A stretch of 64,000 nt of DNA from Solirubrobacteraceae bacterium (GCA_023230855.1 JALNWQ010000013.1:53278-117277); one strand, 5' to 3'; counted from the stretch's first letter, positions 51,585 to 61,246 are shown. Numbers and translations are program-made. Notes: generated from the sequence alone by a model not told the origin.

Positions 51585-52925
51585 ATGGGTGCTCCACGAA
51601 CCACGACGTCCCGTCCCGGCGGGCGCGTCGCGATCGTCCTGCCGGGCGGCGGGGCACGCGGCGCCTACGAGGTCGGGGCGCTCTCCGTCCTCCTGCCGGA
51701 GCTCGAGCGGCGCGGCGAGATGCCCACGATCTTCTGCGGCACGTCGGTCGGGGCGATCAACGCCACCTACCTCGCCTCGGCGGCGCACCAGTCCGCGGCG
51801 GAGCAGGTGGAGCACGGCCTGGCGGAGTGGCGGTCGCTGCGCAAGTCCGACGTCATCCGCAACGTCATCGGACCGGGGTTGCCGCGCACGCTCATGCGGT
51901 TCGTCGGCGATGCGCTCGAGCTTCCCGGGGTGCGGCTCGCCGCGCTCATGGACCCGCGCCCGCTGCGCAACACGCTGCGGCGGATGATCGACTGGGAGCA
52001 GCTGTCGCTCAACGCGCGCGAAGGCGCGTTCGACGCGCTCTGCGTCGTCGCGACGTCGCTCGCCCGCAGCGGCCCGGTCGCGTTCGTCCAGGGCGGCGCG
52101 ACGATGCCGGTGTCGCAGCCGGCGGACGCGCTGCAGTACGTGCGGGTCGACGAGATGGACCCGCAGCACGTGCGGGCGTCGGCCGCGATCCCGATGCTCT
52201 TCGCCCCCGTCCGGGTGGACCATCCCGCCGAGTTCGCCGACTACTACGTCGACGGCGCGACCCGGCTCAACACGCCGCTCGCGCCCGCGTTGTCGCTCGG
52301 GGCCGACCGGGTCGTCGTCATCGGGTTCGAGCCGCTCGGTCGCCGTGCGCACGAGCCCGACCGTCGGCCGATGCGCGTGCCGCGGATCGCGGACGTCCTG
52401 AGCAACATCGTCGACGGGCTGCTCGTCGACCAGATCAACGACGACCTGCACCAGCTCTTCACCGTCAACGCGATGATCGCCGCACGCGGACGGACCGCGC
52501 GCGCGTCGCGGACCGTCCGCTCCGACCGGGGCCGACCGGCGTACCGCACCGTCGAGTACGCCCTCGTGTCGCCGCGTCGCCGGGGCGAGCTCGGGGAGCT
52601 CGCCGAGGAGGTCCTCGACCGCCGCTACTCCGGATGGCGCGGGGTCCTCAACCCGGACTTCCCGGTGATGTCGCGGCTGTTGGGCGCCGGACGGGCCCGC
52701 TCGCGTGGCGAGCTCCTGTCGTTCCTGCTCTTCGACGACCTGTACTTCGACCTGCTGATCGAGGCCGGTCAGCGCGACGCCCAGGACTGGGTGTCGCGGC
52801 ACGAGGACTTCTGGTGCTCGGACCCCGGCCACGACTTCGACTTCGACACCGGGCGCACGACCGAGGTGGCCGGCGCGGCCGCGACCGAGGCGACGTCGCA
52901 GCCGGCGACCGCATCCGCCGCCTGA
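51585..52925 (+). CDS. patatin-like phospholipase
   Basis: 446 residues from ATG 51585 (a TTG at 51549 is less likely). Oxyanion hole LPGGGARGAYEVG, nucleophile Ser in GTSVGAINA and Asp in YYVDGATRLNTP make the Ser-Asp dyad of patatin-type lipases. DUF3336-like or additional C-terminal sequence extends beyond the catalytic core. No signal peptide is apparent. GATACT lies 7 nt before the start. Confidence 0.88.
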   Translation: MGAPRTTTSRPGGRVAIVLPGGGARGAYEVGALSVLLPELERRGEMPTIFCGTSVGAINATYLASAAHQSAAEQVEHGLAEWRSLRKSDVIRNVIGPGLPRTLMRFVGDALELPGVRLAALMDPRPLRNTLRRMIDWEQLSLNAREGAFDALCVVATSLARSGPVAFVQGGATMPVSQPADALQYVRVDEMDPQHVRASAAIPMLFAPVRVDHPAEFADYYVDGATRLNTPLAPALSLGADRVVVIGFEPLGRRAHEPDRRPMRVPRIADVLSNIVDGLLVDQINDDLHQLFTVNAMIAARGRTARASRTVRSDRGRPAYRTVEYALVSPRRRGELGELAEEVLDRRYSGWRGVLNPDFPVMSRLLGAGRARSRGELLSFLLFDDLYFDLLIEAGQRDAQDWVSRHEDFWCSDPGHDFDFDTGRTTEVAGAAATEATSQPATASAA

Positions 52926-53009
52926 GCGCCGTCGGGGCGCGGACCGCGTCCGTCGCCTGAGCCACGGCCCGGGGCGCCGACCGCGTCCGCCTGGCGAGCG
53001 CGCCCGGGG

Positions 53010-53579
53010 CTACGCGTCGTCGCCGGCGTCGTCGGCCGCGCGCTCCGCGGCGGCGAGCCAGCGACGGAGCGCCGCCTGGCCCGTCGTCGTCACCGCGCCG
53101 TCGAGGTCGAGCCAGTCCCGCACCCGCAGCTCGCCGTACAGGCCGGCGGCCTCGGCGGGGGTGGGGCCGCCCGGCTCCGACAGGGCGCGCGCGCCGGGCT
53201 CCACGACCCACCGACCGGACTCGAGCGCCGCGAGGGCGGTGCCCTGCGCCGTGGTCGGCAGGTCGAGCGGGGACGGCACCGGATCGGTCCGCGGATCGGA
53301 CGCCGACCCGGCGGGACGGGTCGTCCGGTCGTGCCAGCCACCGGTCCCGCCTTCGGCCCGCTCGCCGCTGCCCTCGACCTGGCCACGGACCCACTCGCCG
53401 GCCTCGTGGACCTTGCGGCGGATGTCCTCGACGTCCAGGTCGACGCCGGCCATGCGACCCATCCGCTCCAGGTCGCCCAGGTCGGCCCGGCTGACCTGGT
53501 CGATCGCGCGCTCGACCTCGGCGGCGATCGACCGCAGGATCTCGTCGAAGCCCTTGGGGCGGTCGTCCTCGTCGCTCAT
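53010..53579 (-). CDS. hypothetical protein
   Basis: 189 residues from ATG 53577-53579. The acidic N-terminus (MSDEDDRPKGFDEILRSIAA) is followed by helical segments and an Ala-rich C-terminal region with GELRVRDWLDLDG. I recognise no family. It diverges from the transglutaminase-like gene. Confidence 0.55.
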   Translation of the reverse strand: MSDEDDRPKGFDEILRSIAAEVERAIDQVSRADLGDLERMGRMAGVDLDVEDIRRKVHEAGEWVRGQVEGSGERAEGGTGGWHDRTTRPAGSASDPRTDPVPSPLDLPTTAQGTALAALESGRWVVEPGARALSEPGGPTPAEAAGLYGELRVRDWLDLDGAVTTTGQAALRRWLAAAERAADDAGDDA

Positions 53580-53711
53580 ACGCGGATGGTCGCACGCCGC
53601 GATGCCCGCCGGGGCCGGATCGACGCGGGGCCGCGACCGTCGCGAACCACGACCCGGCCTGATCCCCCGATGCCCACGGGGTCCGACGACCGGACCGTTA
53701 GCATCCGAACG

Positions 53712-54374
53712 ATGCGGGAGTACCTGGAGCCGACCGAGTTCGTCGACAGCGACCACCCGACGGTGCGCGGGTTCGTCGACCGTGCGACCGACGGCGCGAC
53801 CGACGAGCGGGAGCGCATCGCGCGGGTGTTCACCGCGGTGCGGGACGGCATCCGCTACGACCCGTACGGGATGAGCCTCGACCGGGCCGACTACCGGGCC
53901 AGCGCGGTCGTCGGACGCGACGGGGCGTTCTGCGTGCCCAAAGCGGTGCTGCTCGTCGCCGCGGCCCGGGCGATGGGGATCCCCGCCCGCCTGGCGTTCG
54001 CCGACGTCCGCAACCACCTGAGCTCGCCGCGGATGCTCGACCTGCTCGGCACCGACCTCTTCGTCTACCACGGCTACGGCGAGCTCCACGTCGACGGGGC
54101 GTGGCGCAAGGCGAGCCCGGCGTTCAACGCCACCCTCTGCGAGCGGTTCGGGGTCGAGGCGCTCGACTTCGACGGGACCGAGGACGCGCTGCTGCACCCG
54201 TTCTCCGGCGACGGGTCCCGCTACATGGAGTACGTCAACGACCGCGGCAGCCACGCCGACCTGCCGTTCGACGCGATGATGGACGAGCTGCGGCGCACCT
54301 ACCCGCGGCTCCACGAGGTGGCCGGCACGACGTCGCGACGGGCCGACCCGGCGTTCGCGCCGACGACCGACTGA
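53712..54374 (+). CDS. transglutaminase-like (papain-fold) protein
   Basis: 220 residues. Catalytic Cys in GAFCVPKAVLLVAAARAMGI, His in YHGYGELHV and the following Asp/Asn in KASPAFNATL fit the transglutaminase-like superfamily (Cys-His-Asp). Members act as proteases or hydrolases of amide bonds. TAGCAT is 7 nt before the ATG (leaderless). Confidence 0.8.
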   Translation: MREYLEPTEFVDSDHPTVRGFVDRATDGATDERERIARVFTAVRDGIRYDPYGMSLDRADYRASAVVGRDGAFCVPKAVLLVAAARAMGIPARLAFADVRNHLSSPRMLDLLGTDLFVYHGYGELHVDGAWRKASPAFNATLCERFGVEALDFDGTEDALLHPFSGDGSRYMEYVNDRGSHADLPFDAMMDELRRTYPRLHEVAGTTSRRADPAFAPTTD

Positions 54375-54538
54375 CCGGCGGGCGCCGTCCGCATCCCAGG
54401 GCCGCCGGCGCCCGGTCGGCATCGCGTGCCCGGCTGACGACCGGGCGCCCCGCACGCCTCGCGGACCATCGGCGTCGATCCGCGTCCCGCACCACCGGGA
54501 TCCGGTCCGTCTCCCGGCGCCCTGCGACACTCCCGCCC

Positions 54539-55720
54539 ATGTCCGCCGACCGCACGCACGACCTCGTCCTCATCGGTGCGACCGGGTTCACCGGTGGCCT
54601 GACCGCCGAGTACCTCGCCCGCAACGCCCCCGCGGGCCTGCGGTGGGCGATCGCGGGACGCACCGCCGCCAAGCTCGAGCGGGTGCGCGACCGCCTGGCG
54701 ACGATCGACCCGCGCCTGTCGGACCTGCCGCTCGTGCTCGTCGACGCCGCCGACCCCGCATCGGTCCGCGACCTGGCCGAGCAGACGCGCGCCGTCATCA
54801 CGACCGTCGGCCCGTACGCCCTGCACGGCGAGCCGCTCGTGGCCGCCTGCGCGGCCGCCGGGACCGACTACGCCGACCTCACCGGCGAGCCGGAGTTCGT
54901 GGACCGGGTGTGGAACCACCACCACGCGACCGCCGAGCGGACCGGGGCGCGCCTCGTGCACTGCGCCGGGTTCGACTCGATCCCGCACGACATCGGCGCG
55001 TACTTCACCGTCCTGCAGCTGCCGGAGGGGGCGCCGCTCACGGTGTCCGGGCACGTGCGGGTCGGCGCCGAGTTCTCGGGTGGCACCTACCACTCGGCGG
55101 TCAACGGGTTCGCCCGGGCCCGCCAGACGCTCGCCGAGGCCCGGGAGCGCCGCGCGGCGGAGGACCGCCCGACCGACCGGCGCGTCGGACGGCTGCCGCG
55201 ACGGATCCGCCGCGACCGCGACGTCGGCGGCTGGACCGTGCCGCTGCCGACCGTCGACGAGCAGATCGTCCGCCGGTCGGCCCGCGCGTTGCCGCGGTAC
55301 GGCCCGGACTTCCGCTACGGCCACCACATGGTCGCCCGACGGATCACGACGGTCGCCGCGCTCGCCGCCGGGGTGCCGCTCGTCGTCGCGCTGGCGCAGC
55401 TGCCCCCGACCCGCGCGCTGCTCCTGCGGCTGAAGAGCGCCGGCGACGGGCCGTCGGAGGAGCGCCGGGCGCGCAGCTGGTTCACCGTGACGTTCGTCGG
55501 CGAGGGCGGCGGCAAGCGCGTCGTCACCCGAGTGTCGGGCGGCGATCCCGGCTACACCGAGACGGCGAAGATGCTCGGCGAGACCGGCCTGGCGCTCGCG
55601 CTCGACGACGACGCGCCGAAGGTCGCCGGGCAGGTGACGACCGCGCAGGCGCTCGGCGACCAGCTGCTGCGGCGCCTGCAGCGGGCCGGGATGTCGTTCG
55701 AGGTCGTGGAGGCGTCCTGA
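54539..55720 (+). CDS. saccharopine dehydrogenase-like NAD(P)-binding oxidoreductase
   Basis: 393 residues. An N-terminal Rossmann motif (LVLIGATGFTGGLTAEYLA) with TTVGPYALHGEPLVAACAAA and YADLTGEPEFV is typical of the trans-acting enoyl reductase / saccharopine-dehydrogenase-like group seen in actinobacterial lipid metabolism. CAGFDSIPHDIGAY is another family hallmark. Its TGA overlaps the next start codon. Confidence 0.85.
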   Translation: MSADRTHDLVLIGATGFTGGLTAEYLARNAPAGLRWAIAGRTAAKLERVRDRLATIDPRLSDLPLVLVDAADPASVRDLAEQTRAVITTVGPYALHGEPLVAACAAAGTDYADLTGEPEFVDRVWNHHHATAERTGARLVHCAGFDSIPHDIGAYFTVLQLPEGAPLTVSGHVRVGAEFSGGTYHSAVNGFARARQTLAEARERRAAEDRPTDRRVGRLPRRIRRDRDVGGWTVPLPTVDEQIVRRSARALPRYGPDFRYGHHMVARRITTVAALAAGVPLVVALAQLPPTRALLLRLKSAGDGPSEERRARSWFTVTFVGEGGGKRVVTRVSGGDPGYTETAKMLGETGLALALDDDAPKVAGQVTTAQALGDQLLRRLQRAGMSFEVVEAS

Positions 55721-56592
55721 GCACCGCCCTCGACCGCGCCGTCGGCGTCCTGCGCTGCCCGGTGTGCGGCGCCACGCCGCACGTCGACGGGCGCACCGTC
55801 CGCTGCCCGACCGGCCACGCGTTCGACGTCGCCCGGCAGGGATACGTCCACCTGTCCGGCGGCCGGCGCCTGCGGCACGCCGACACCGTCGAGATGGTGC
55901 AGGCGCGCGAGGCGTTCCTCGACGCCGGGCACTACGCCCCGATCGTCGACGCGGTCGCGGCGGCGGTCGCGGCGGGGCCGGCCGAGGTGGTCGTCGACGT
56001 CGGCGCGGGGACCGGCCACCACCTCGCCGCGGTGCTCGACCGTCGTCCTGATGCGATCGGGATCGCGATCGACTCGTCGGTCCCGGCGCTGCGTCGGGCG
56101 GCCCGGCGTCACCGGCGGATGGCGGCGGTCGCCGCGGACGCGTGGCGCGACCTGCCCGTCGCCGACGGGGTCGCGTCGACGGCGCTCAGCGTCTTCGCCC
56201 CGCGCGACGGTGGCGAGCTCGCCCGGATCCTCGTGCCCGGCGGCCGGCTCGTCGTCGTCACCCCCACCGCCGACCACCTGCGCGAGCTCGTCGGGCCGCT
56301 GGGCCTCGTCACCGTCGACCCGCTCAAGGCGGAGCGCCTGGCCCGCAAGCTCGGCCCGCACTTCGCGCTCGAGGACGAGCGCACGCTCACGTGGGAGATG
56401 CGGCTGCCGCACGACGACGCGACCGCGCTGGTCGGCATGGGCCCGACCGCGCGCCACGTCCCCGCCGACGAGCTCCGCCGCCGCGTCGAGGGGCTGGCCC
56501 CCGAGCCGCTCGTCGTCTCCGCGTCGGTGCGGGTCGGGACGTACCGGCGCGGGGATGCGGGGGCGGCGGGGCACGCGACGGCGCAACCCTGA
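55717..56592 (+). CDS. RlmA-family 23S rRNA (guanine-N1)-methyltransferase
   Basis: 291 residues. An N-terminal zinc finger C-x2-C...C-x3-H (LRCPVCG, RCPTGHAFDVARQGYV) is followed by an SAM-binding motif VVVDVGAGTGHH. These fit RlmA/TlrB enzymes methylating helix 35 of 23S rRNA. No ATG, GTG or TTG precedes the zinc finger after the upstream gene. The only sensible start is CTG 55717, overlapping TGA as CTGA, with GGAGG just upstream. Confidence 0.82.
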   Translation: MSTALDRAVGVLRCPVCGATPHVDGRTVRCPTGHAFDVARQGYVHLSGGRRLRHADTVEMVQAREAFLDAGHYAPIVDAVAAAVAAGPAEVVVDVGAGTGHHLAAVLDRRPDAIGIAIDSSVPALRRAARRHRRMAAVAADAWRDLPVADGVASTALSVFAPRDGGELARILVPGGRLVVVTPTADHLRELVGPLGLVTVDPLKAERLARKLGPHFALEDERTLTWEMRLPHDDATALVGMGPTARHVPADELRRRVEGLAPEPLVVSASVRVGTYRRGDAGAAGHATAQP

Positions 56593-56636
56593 ACCAGACC
56601 CGGATGTCATCCAGGTTGTGGCCTAAACTTGATCAC

Positions 56637-57923
56637 ATGCCGAGCTTGGTCAAGGCACGGTGGGACCCGACGCCGGATCTGGGCCTGCCGCGCCACGAGC
56701 GCGCAGGATGCGTCTACGAGGCCTATGTCCCGGATGCGCTCGGCGGGCGCTCGATCGTCATCGGGGGAGAGACGGCCGCGGACGTGGCGGATGCCGAGCG
56801 GGCCGTGGTGGCGCTCCAGGCCGAGGCCACCGGAGGGCTCGCCGACTCGGAGGCGCTCGCGCGACTGCTGCTCCGGGCCGAGGCCGTCGCGTCGTCCCGC
56901 ATCGAGGGGTTGCAGATCGGGGGACGGCGTCTGCTGCGGGCCCAGCTGGCCGCCCGGATCGGGGTCGAGACGGGCGATGCGACGGCGGTCGAGATCCTCG
57001 GCAACATCGACGCGATGGGCTGGGCGGTCGAGGCGGTGGGGGAGGGTGACGCCATCACCGTCGACGTGCTGTGCGAGGTCCATCGTCGGCTGGTGTCCGG
57101 GACGACGCTCGAACGTCACGGCGGAGTGGTGCGTGACGTGCAGAACTGGATCGGTGGCTCGTCGTACAACCCGTGCTCGGCGGTGTTCGTCCCACCACCG
57201 CCCGACGCGGTGCCCACGCTGCTGGAGGACCTCTGCCGCTTCTGCGACGACGACCGTCTTCCGGCGGTCGTCCAGGCGGCGATCGCCCATGCCCAGTTCG
57301 AGACGATCCACCCGTTCGTCGACGGGAACGGACGAACGGGCCGGGCGCTGATCGCGATGATCCTGCGCCGCCGAGGCCTCGTCACCCGGATCCTGCCCCC
57401 CGTGTCGCTCGTCCTGGCGACGCGCGCCGACGACTACGTCGCCGGCCTCACCGCCATGCGGTACGGGCCCGGAGCGGACGAGCGGCAGGTGAGGACCGCG
57501 ACGGACCGCTGGATCGCCTCGTTCGCCGCGGCGGTCACCCGTGCGGTGCGCGACGCGCACGACCATCGGCACCGCGTCGGCGAGATCCAGGCCGGCTGGC
57601 GGCGATCCCTGGACGACGTCCGCTCGGACTCGGCCGCTCGGCGGCTCGTCGACGCGCTGCCCGGGGCGCCGGTCATCACCGTGCAGACGGCGGCGGCGCT
57701 CATCGGTCGCAGCGTGGAGGCGGCCAACAACGGCGTCGCGCTCTTGCTCCGCCGCGGCATCCTTCGGCAGATCACCGTCGGTCGTCGCAACAGGGCGTTC
57801 GAGGCGCCGGAGCTCATCGAGGCGTTCACGGTGCTCGAGCGGCGCCTGGCGAGCCCTGCGGGGGACACGGTCGCGTCGCCGCCCGCCCGGCCCGTCCCGC
57901 CACGACCGCCGCGCACGCCGTGA
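56637..57923 (+). CDS. Fic-domain protein with N-terminal inhibitory motif
   Basis: 428 residues. The Fic core HPFVDGNGRTGRALI (about 225-239) is a perfect HPFx(D/E)GNGRxGR, so AMP transfer is expected. SSRIEG at about residue 85 matches the (S/T)xxxE(G/N) inhibitory helix of class II Fic proteins. The C-terminal region (ITVQTAAALIGRSVEAANNG) is a winged helix-like DNA-binding unit. TAAACT lies 7 nt before the ATG (leaderless). Confidence 0.9.
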   Translation: MPSLVKARWDPTPDLGLPRHERAGCVYEAYVPDALGGRSIVIGGETAADVADAERAVVALQAEATGGLADSEALARLLLRAEAVASSRIEGLQIGGRRLLRAQLAARIGVETGDATAVEILGNIDAMGWAVEAVGEGDAITVDVLCEVHRRLVSGTTLERHGGVVRDVQNWIGGSSYNPCSAVFVPPPPDAVPTLLEDLCRFCDDDRLPAVVQAAIAHAQFETIHPFVDGNGRTGRALIAMILRRRGLVTRILPPVSLVLATRADDYVAGLTAMRYGPGADERQVRTATDRWIASFAAAVTRAVRDAHDHRHRVGEIQAGWRRSLDDVRSDSAARRLVDALPGAPVITVQTAAALIGRSVEAANNGVALLLRRGILRQITVGRRNRAFEAPELIEAFTVLERRLASPAGDTVASPPARPVPPRPPRTP

Positions 57924-59104
57924 AGACCGTCGTCGTCGGTGGGGGGATCCTCGGGGTCGCGACGGCGCGGCTCGCCGCGCTGGCGGGCGACGCCGTCGTG
58001 CTGCTCGAGAAGGAGCCGGACCTGGCGCTGCACCAGACGGGTCGCAACTCCGGGGTCGTCCACGGCGGCCTGTACTACGTCCCGGGATCGCTCAAGGCCC
58101 GCCTGTGCCGGCGTGGCGGAGGCCTCGTGCGAGACTACTGCCGGGACCGCGACCTGCCCTATGACGAGTGCGGCAAGCTCGTCGTCGCGGCGTCGACGGA
58201 CGAGCTGGCGCGACTCGACGCGCTCGAGGCCCGGGCGCGGGACAACGGCGTGCCCGACCTGCGACGCCTCGACGCGGCCGGGCTGCGGGCGGTCGAGCCG
58301 GCGGTCGGCGGGGTCGCCGGGCTGCACGCCCCGCGCACCGCGATCACCGACTTCGCCGCGGTCACGAGGGCGATGGCCGACGACGCCGTCGCCGCCGGGG
58401 CGTCGATCCGCACGTCGAGCGCCGTGCGGCGCGTGACGACCGGTCGCGTCGGGTCGGCCGGGGCACGGACGCGCGTCGAGCTCGTCGACGGCACCGCGGT
58501 CGACGCGGACCGCGTGATCGTCTGCGGCGGGCTCCACGCCGACAGGCTCGCCCACGACTCCGGCCAGCCACGCGCACCCCGGATCGTCCCGTTCCGCGGC
58601 GAGTACCGGCGGTTGCGGGACGGTCGCGAGTGGCTCGTCCGCGGCCTGATCTACCCGGTCCCCGACCCGGCGCTGCCGTTCCTCGGCGTGCACTTCACGC
58701 GCAAGGTCGACGGGTCGATCTGGATCGGGCCCAACGCCGTGCCCGCCACGGCCCGCGAGGGGTACCGGTGGACCGATCGGCGCTGCCGCGACGTCCACGA
58801 CGCGTACCTGTGGCCGGGGGCGCTGCGGCTCGCGCGCCGCCACTGGCGGTTCGGCGTCGGCGAGATCGGACGGGCCGCTTCGCGTCGCGCGTACGTCCGG
58901 GACGCGCGCCGGTACGTGCCGGCGCTGCGTCCCGGCGACGTCGTCCCCGCCCCGTCCGGGGTGCGCGCCCAGGCGGTCGACGCCGACGGGACGCTCGTCG
59001 ACGACTTCCGTCTGGGCCGCGACGGCGCGGTCCTCTGGGTGCGCAACGCCCCGTCCCCGGCCGCGACCGCGTCGATGGCGATCGCCGAGGAGCTGTTGGG
59101 GTAG
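57920..59104 (+). CDS. lhgO: L-2-hydroxyglutarate oxidase
   Basis: 394 residues from GTG 57920, overlapping the Fic gene by 4 bp. FAD-binding VVVGGGILGVATARLAA, then QTGRNSGVVHGGLYYVPGS and GPNAVPATAREGY, are strong LhgO/DAO-family markers. It oxidises L-2-hydroxyglutarate to 2-oxoglutarate, repairing a side product of central metabolism. Confidence 0.88.
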   Translation: MKTVVVGGGILGVATARLAALAGDAVVLLEKEPDLALHQTGRNSGVVHGGLYYVPGSLKARLCRRGGGLVRDYCRDRDLPYDECGKLVVAASTDELARLDALEARARDNGVPDLRRLDAAGLRAVEPAVGGVAGLHAPRTAITDFAAVTRAMADDAVAAGASIRTSSAVRRVTTGRVGSAGARTRVELVDGTAVDADRVIVCGGLHADRLAHDSGQPRAPRIVPFRGEYRRLRDGREWLVRGLIYPVPDPALPFLGVHFTRKVDGSIWIGPNAVPATAREGYRWTDRRCRDVHDAYLWPGALRLARRHWRFGVGEIGRAASRRAYVRDARRYVPALRPGDVVPAPSGVRAQAVDADGTLVDDFRLGRDGAVLWVRNAPSPAATASMAIAEELLG

Positions 59105-59124
59105 GGCCGGGCCGGAGTCGACGC

Positions 59125-60012
59125 TCAGGCGGCGGCGGTGACCCGCTGCACGAGGACCGACGCGCCTTCCAGGTCGCCCTCGTCCCCGGCGGTGACCGCG
59201 GCGAGGATCGCGTCCGGGTCGTGCCGCGCGCCGTCGTAGACGACGACGATCGACTCGTCACCGGGCTCGAGGAACGTCGACTCGCCGACGGCGGTGTAGC
59301 GGGTGGCGCCGATCCCGACGAGGATCCGCGTCGGCCGGCCACACCCGTCGAGGTACGCCCCGACCGGCTCCAGCGGCGTGTCGTCGGAGCCCTGCTGGTG
59401 GTGCAGCCGGTCGACGATCCACGCCAGCAGCGTGTCGCCGTAGTACGAGTAGCCGGGGAGCGGGCTGTCGACCCCGTAGGCGTCGGTGCGGCCGTCGCGC
59501 CGCAGGAAGCTCGCCAGCCGCAGCGACGCGGTCGGCCCGTCCGGCGACAGGTCGTCGACCGGCAGGAACGTCCGGGCGACGCCCTTCGACGCGGCGCCCC
59601 AGTTCTTCTTGTGGCTGATCTTCCGGGCGCCGGGCCGGCGGATCGAGCAGTCGTTGAACGCCCCGATCGCCCGCGGCGTCACCGCCACCGGGACCCCGTC
59701 GTCACCGTAGGCGACGTCGGCGAGCAGCCCCACCTCGGGCTCGATCTGCAGGTTGAGCGGCTCGTCCGACGCGGGGACGGCGATCGCGTCCGACGACAAC
59801 GGGAACACCCCGAGGAAGTCGTCCCGGCCCGGCACGTACCACGGGAAGATGCCCTTCGGCGCCTCGCCGACCGCGTCGACGGTGACGAAGTCCGCCGCCT
59901 CGCCGGCCTGCTCGAGGTGACCGGCGAAGTTGCCCGCCACCCCGAACCCGAACGCGTCCCGCAGCTCCTGCGGATCGACGGTGATGGACGGCGGCGTCGT
60001 GGGGGAGGGCAC
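59125..60012 (-). CDS. DUF5718-like protein
   Basis: 295 residues. FGFGVAGNFAGHLEQAGEA and PKGIFPWYVPG match what I recall of DUF5718; NDCSIRRPGARKISHKKNWG is another conserved-looking patch. Related to fumarylacetoacetate hydrolase-like folds by general appearance only. Function unknown. Confidence 0.7.
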   Translation of the reverse strand: MPSPTTPPSITVDPQELRDAFGFGVAGNFAGHLEQAGEAADFVTVDAVGEAPKGIFPWYVPGRDDFLGVFPLSSDAIAVPASDEPLNLQIEPEVGLLADVAYGDDGVPVAVTPRAIGAFNDCSIRRPGARKISHKKNWGAASKGVARTFLPVDDLSPDGPTASLRLASFLRRDGRTDAYGVDSPLPGYSYYGDTLLAWIVDRLHHQQGSDDTPLEPVGAYLDGCGRPTRILVGIGATRYTAVGESTFLEPGDESIVVVYDGARHDPDAILAAVTAGDEGDLEGASVLVQRVTAAA

Positions 60013-60036
60013 GACCGTCGAGGGTACCCGCGACGG

Positions 60037-60918
60037 TCAGACGGCGGACGGGACCCCGGTCAGCTCCTCCGACACCGACCACAGGCGCCGGGCGACGTCG
60101 GCGTCGCGGGCCTGCTTCGTGCGGCCGACGACCTTCGGGGCGCCACGGGTCTCCTGCAGCCCGCCGGGACCGACGTACGTGTCGCCCGGCAGGTCCTGCG
60201 TCGCCGCGTAGAGCGACGGCAGGGCACCACCCTCGGCGCTCTGGGCGATCGTCATGTTGCCGATGCGGCCCAGCACGTTGGACAGCGGCGATCCGTGGCT
60301 CTGCAGGTGCGTGGCGGCGTAGCCGGGGTGCGCGGCGAGCGACCGCACGTCGCTTCCCGCGGCCCGCAGCCGCCGGTCCAGCTCGGTGGTGAAGAGCAGG
60401 TTGGCGAGCTTCGACTGGCCGTAGGCGGGCCACGCGCGGTACCGACGACGCTGCCAGTTCAGGTCGTCCGTATCGACGTGGCCGAACCGGTGCATCACCG
60501 ACGACAGGGTCACCACCCGGTCGGTGATCCGGTCGAGCAACAGGTTGGTGAGCGCGAAGTGCCCCAGGTGGTTCGTGCCGATCTGCAGCTCGAACCCCTG
60601 CGCGGTGCGGCCCTCGGGCACCGCCATGATCCCGGCGTTGTTCACCAGGACGTCGATCGGGCCGTCCCAGCCGTCGGCGAACCGCCGCACCGACTCCAGG
60701 TCGGCGAGATCGAGCTCGCGCACCTCGACGTCGCCGGTGATCGACCGCGCGGCGTCCTCGCCCTTCGCGACCGTGCGGACCGCGAGCACGACCCGCGCCC
60801 CGACCCGCGCCAGCTCGCGCGCCGTGACGAGCCCCAGGCCGCTGTTGGCCCCGGTGATGACGACCGTGCGACCGGTCTGGTCGGGCAGGTCGGCGGCGGA
60901 CCATCCGGAACGGCTCAT
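60037..60918 (-). CDS. short-chain dehydrogenase/reductase
   Basis: 293 residues from ATG 60916-60918. TGANSGLG (cofactor loop), NNAGI, Ser in VVTLSSVMH and YGQSK (Tyr/Lys pair) complete the classical SDR set. GTNHLGHFALTNLLLD and the HPGYAAT end are typical of retinol dehydrogenase/protochlorophyllide-reductase-like SDRs in actinobacteria. Substrate unknown. Confidence 0.88.
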   Translation of the reverse strand: MSRSGWSAADLPDQTGRTVVITGANSGLGLVTARELARVGARVVLAVRTVAKGEDAARSITGDVEVRELDLADLESVRRFADGWDGPIDVLVNNAGIMAVPEGRTAQGFELQIGTNHLGHFALTNLLLDRITDRVVTLSSVMHRFGHVDTDDLNWQRRRYRAWPAYGQSKLANLLFTTELDRRLRAAGSDVRSLAAHPGYAATHLQSHGSPLSNVLGRIGNMTIAQSAEGGALPSLYAATQDLPGDTYVGPGGLQETRGAPKVVGRTKQARDADVARRLWSVSEELTGVPSAV

Positions 60919-61012
60919 GGGCGGGACGCTACCGGACGCTACCGGGCGGTAACGGTCGCCGGAAAGGGGGTCGACGGGGTCGGAGCGGGAGGGGCGGTGT
61001 CGGGGCGGGACG

Positions 61013-61199
61013 GTGTGACGTTTGCCGCCGGTTGTGGCGGGGTTCGTCGCATGGTGCGGGGTCGGGTCGGGCGCGGGGCGGGAGGGTGTGACGTTTGCCG
61101 CCGGTTGTGGCGGGGTTCGTGACACCGACCGGCGAGCGTCGGGTCGCGGCCCCGTCGCGGTGTGACGATCCCCGCCGGTCGTGGCGGGGTTCGTCGCAT
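61013..61199. repeat. three spaced palindrome-containing repeats
   Basis: Copies at about 61013-61051, 61086-61121 and 61160-61199, spaced 73-74 bp. Each begins GTGTGACG, contains CCGCC-GGTTGT-GGCGG (or a close variant) and runs to GGGGTTCGT. The third copy differs at several positions. They fill a gene-free stretch (60919-61246). They resemble repetitive extragenic palindromes. Confidence 0.75.
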
Positions 61200-61246
61200 C
61201 GGACCGCCGGGACCGCTCGACCGCCCGGACCGCCCGGCCCCGCCCC

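Noticed and set aside
49760..52960. A 1066-codon plus-strand frame crossing several genes
   Set aside because: Arg/Ala/Pro-rich shadow of the diguanylate cyclase, proline-rich and patatin genes; no domain sense of its own.
58168..61122. A 984-codon plus-strand frame
   Set aside because: Shadow of lhgO and of the minus-strand DUF5718-like and SDR genes, which have clear motifs.
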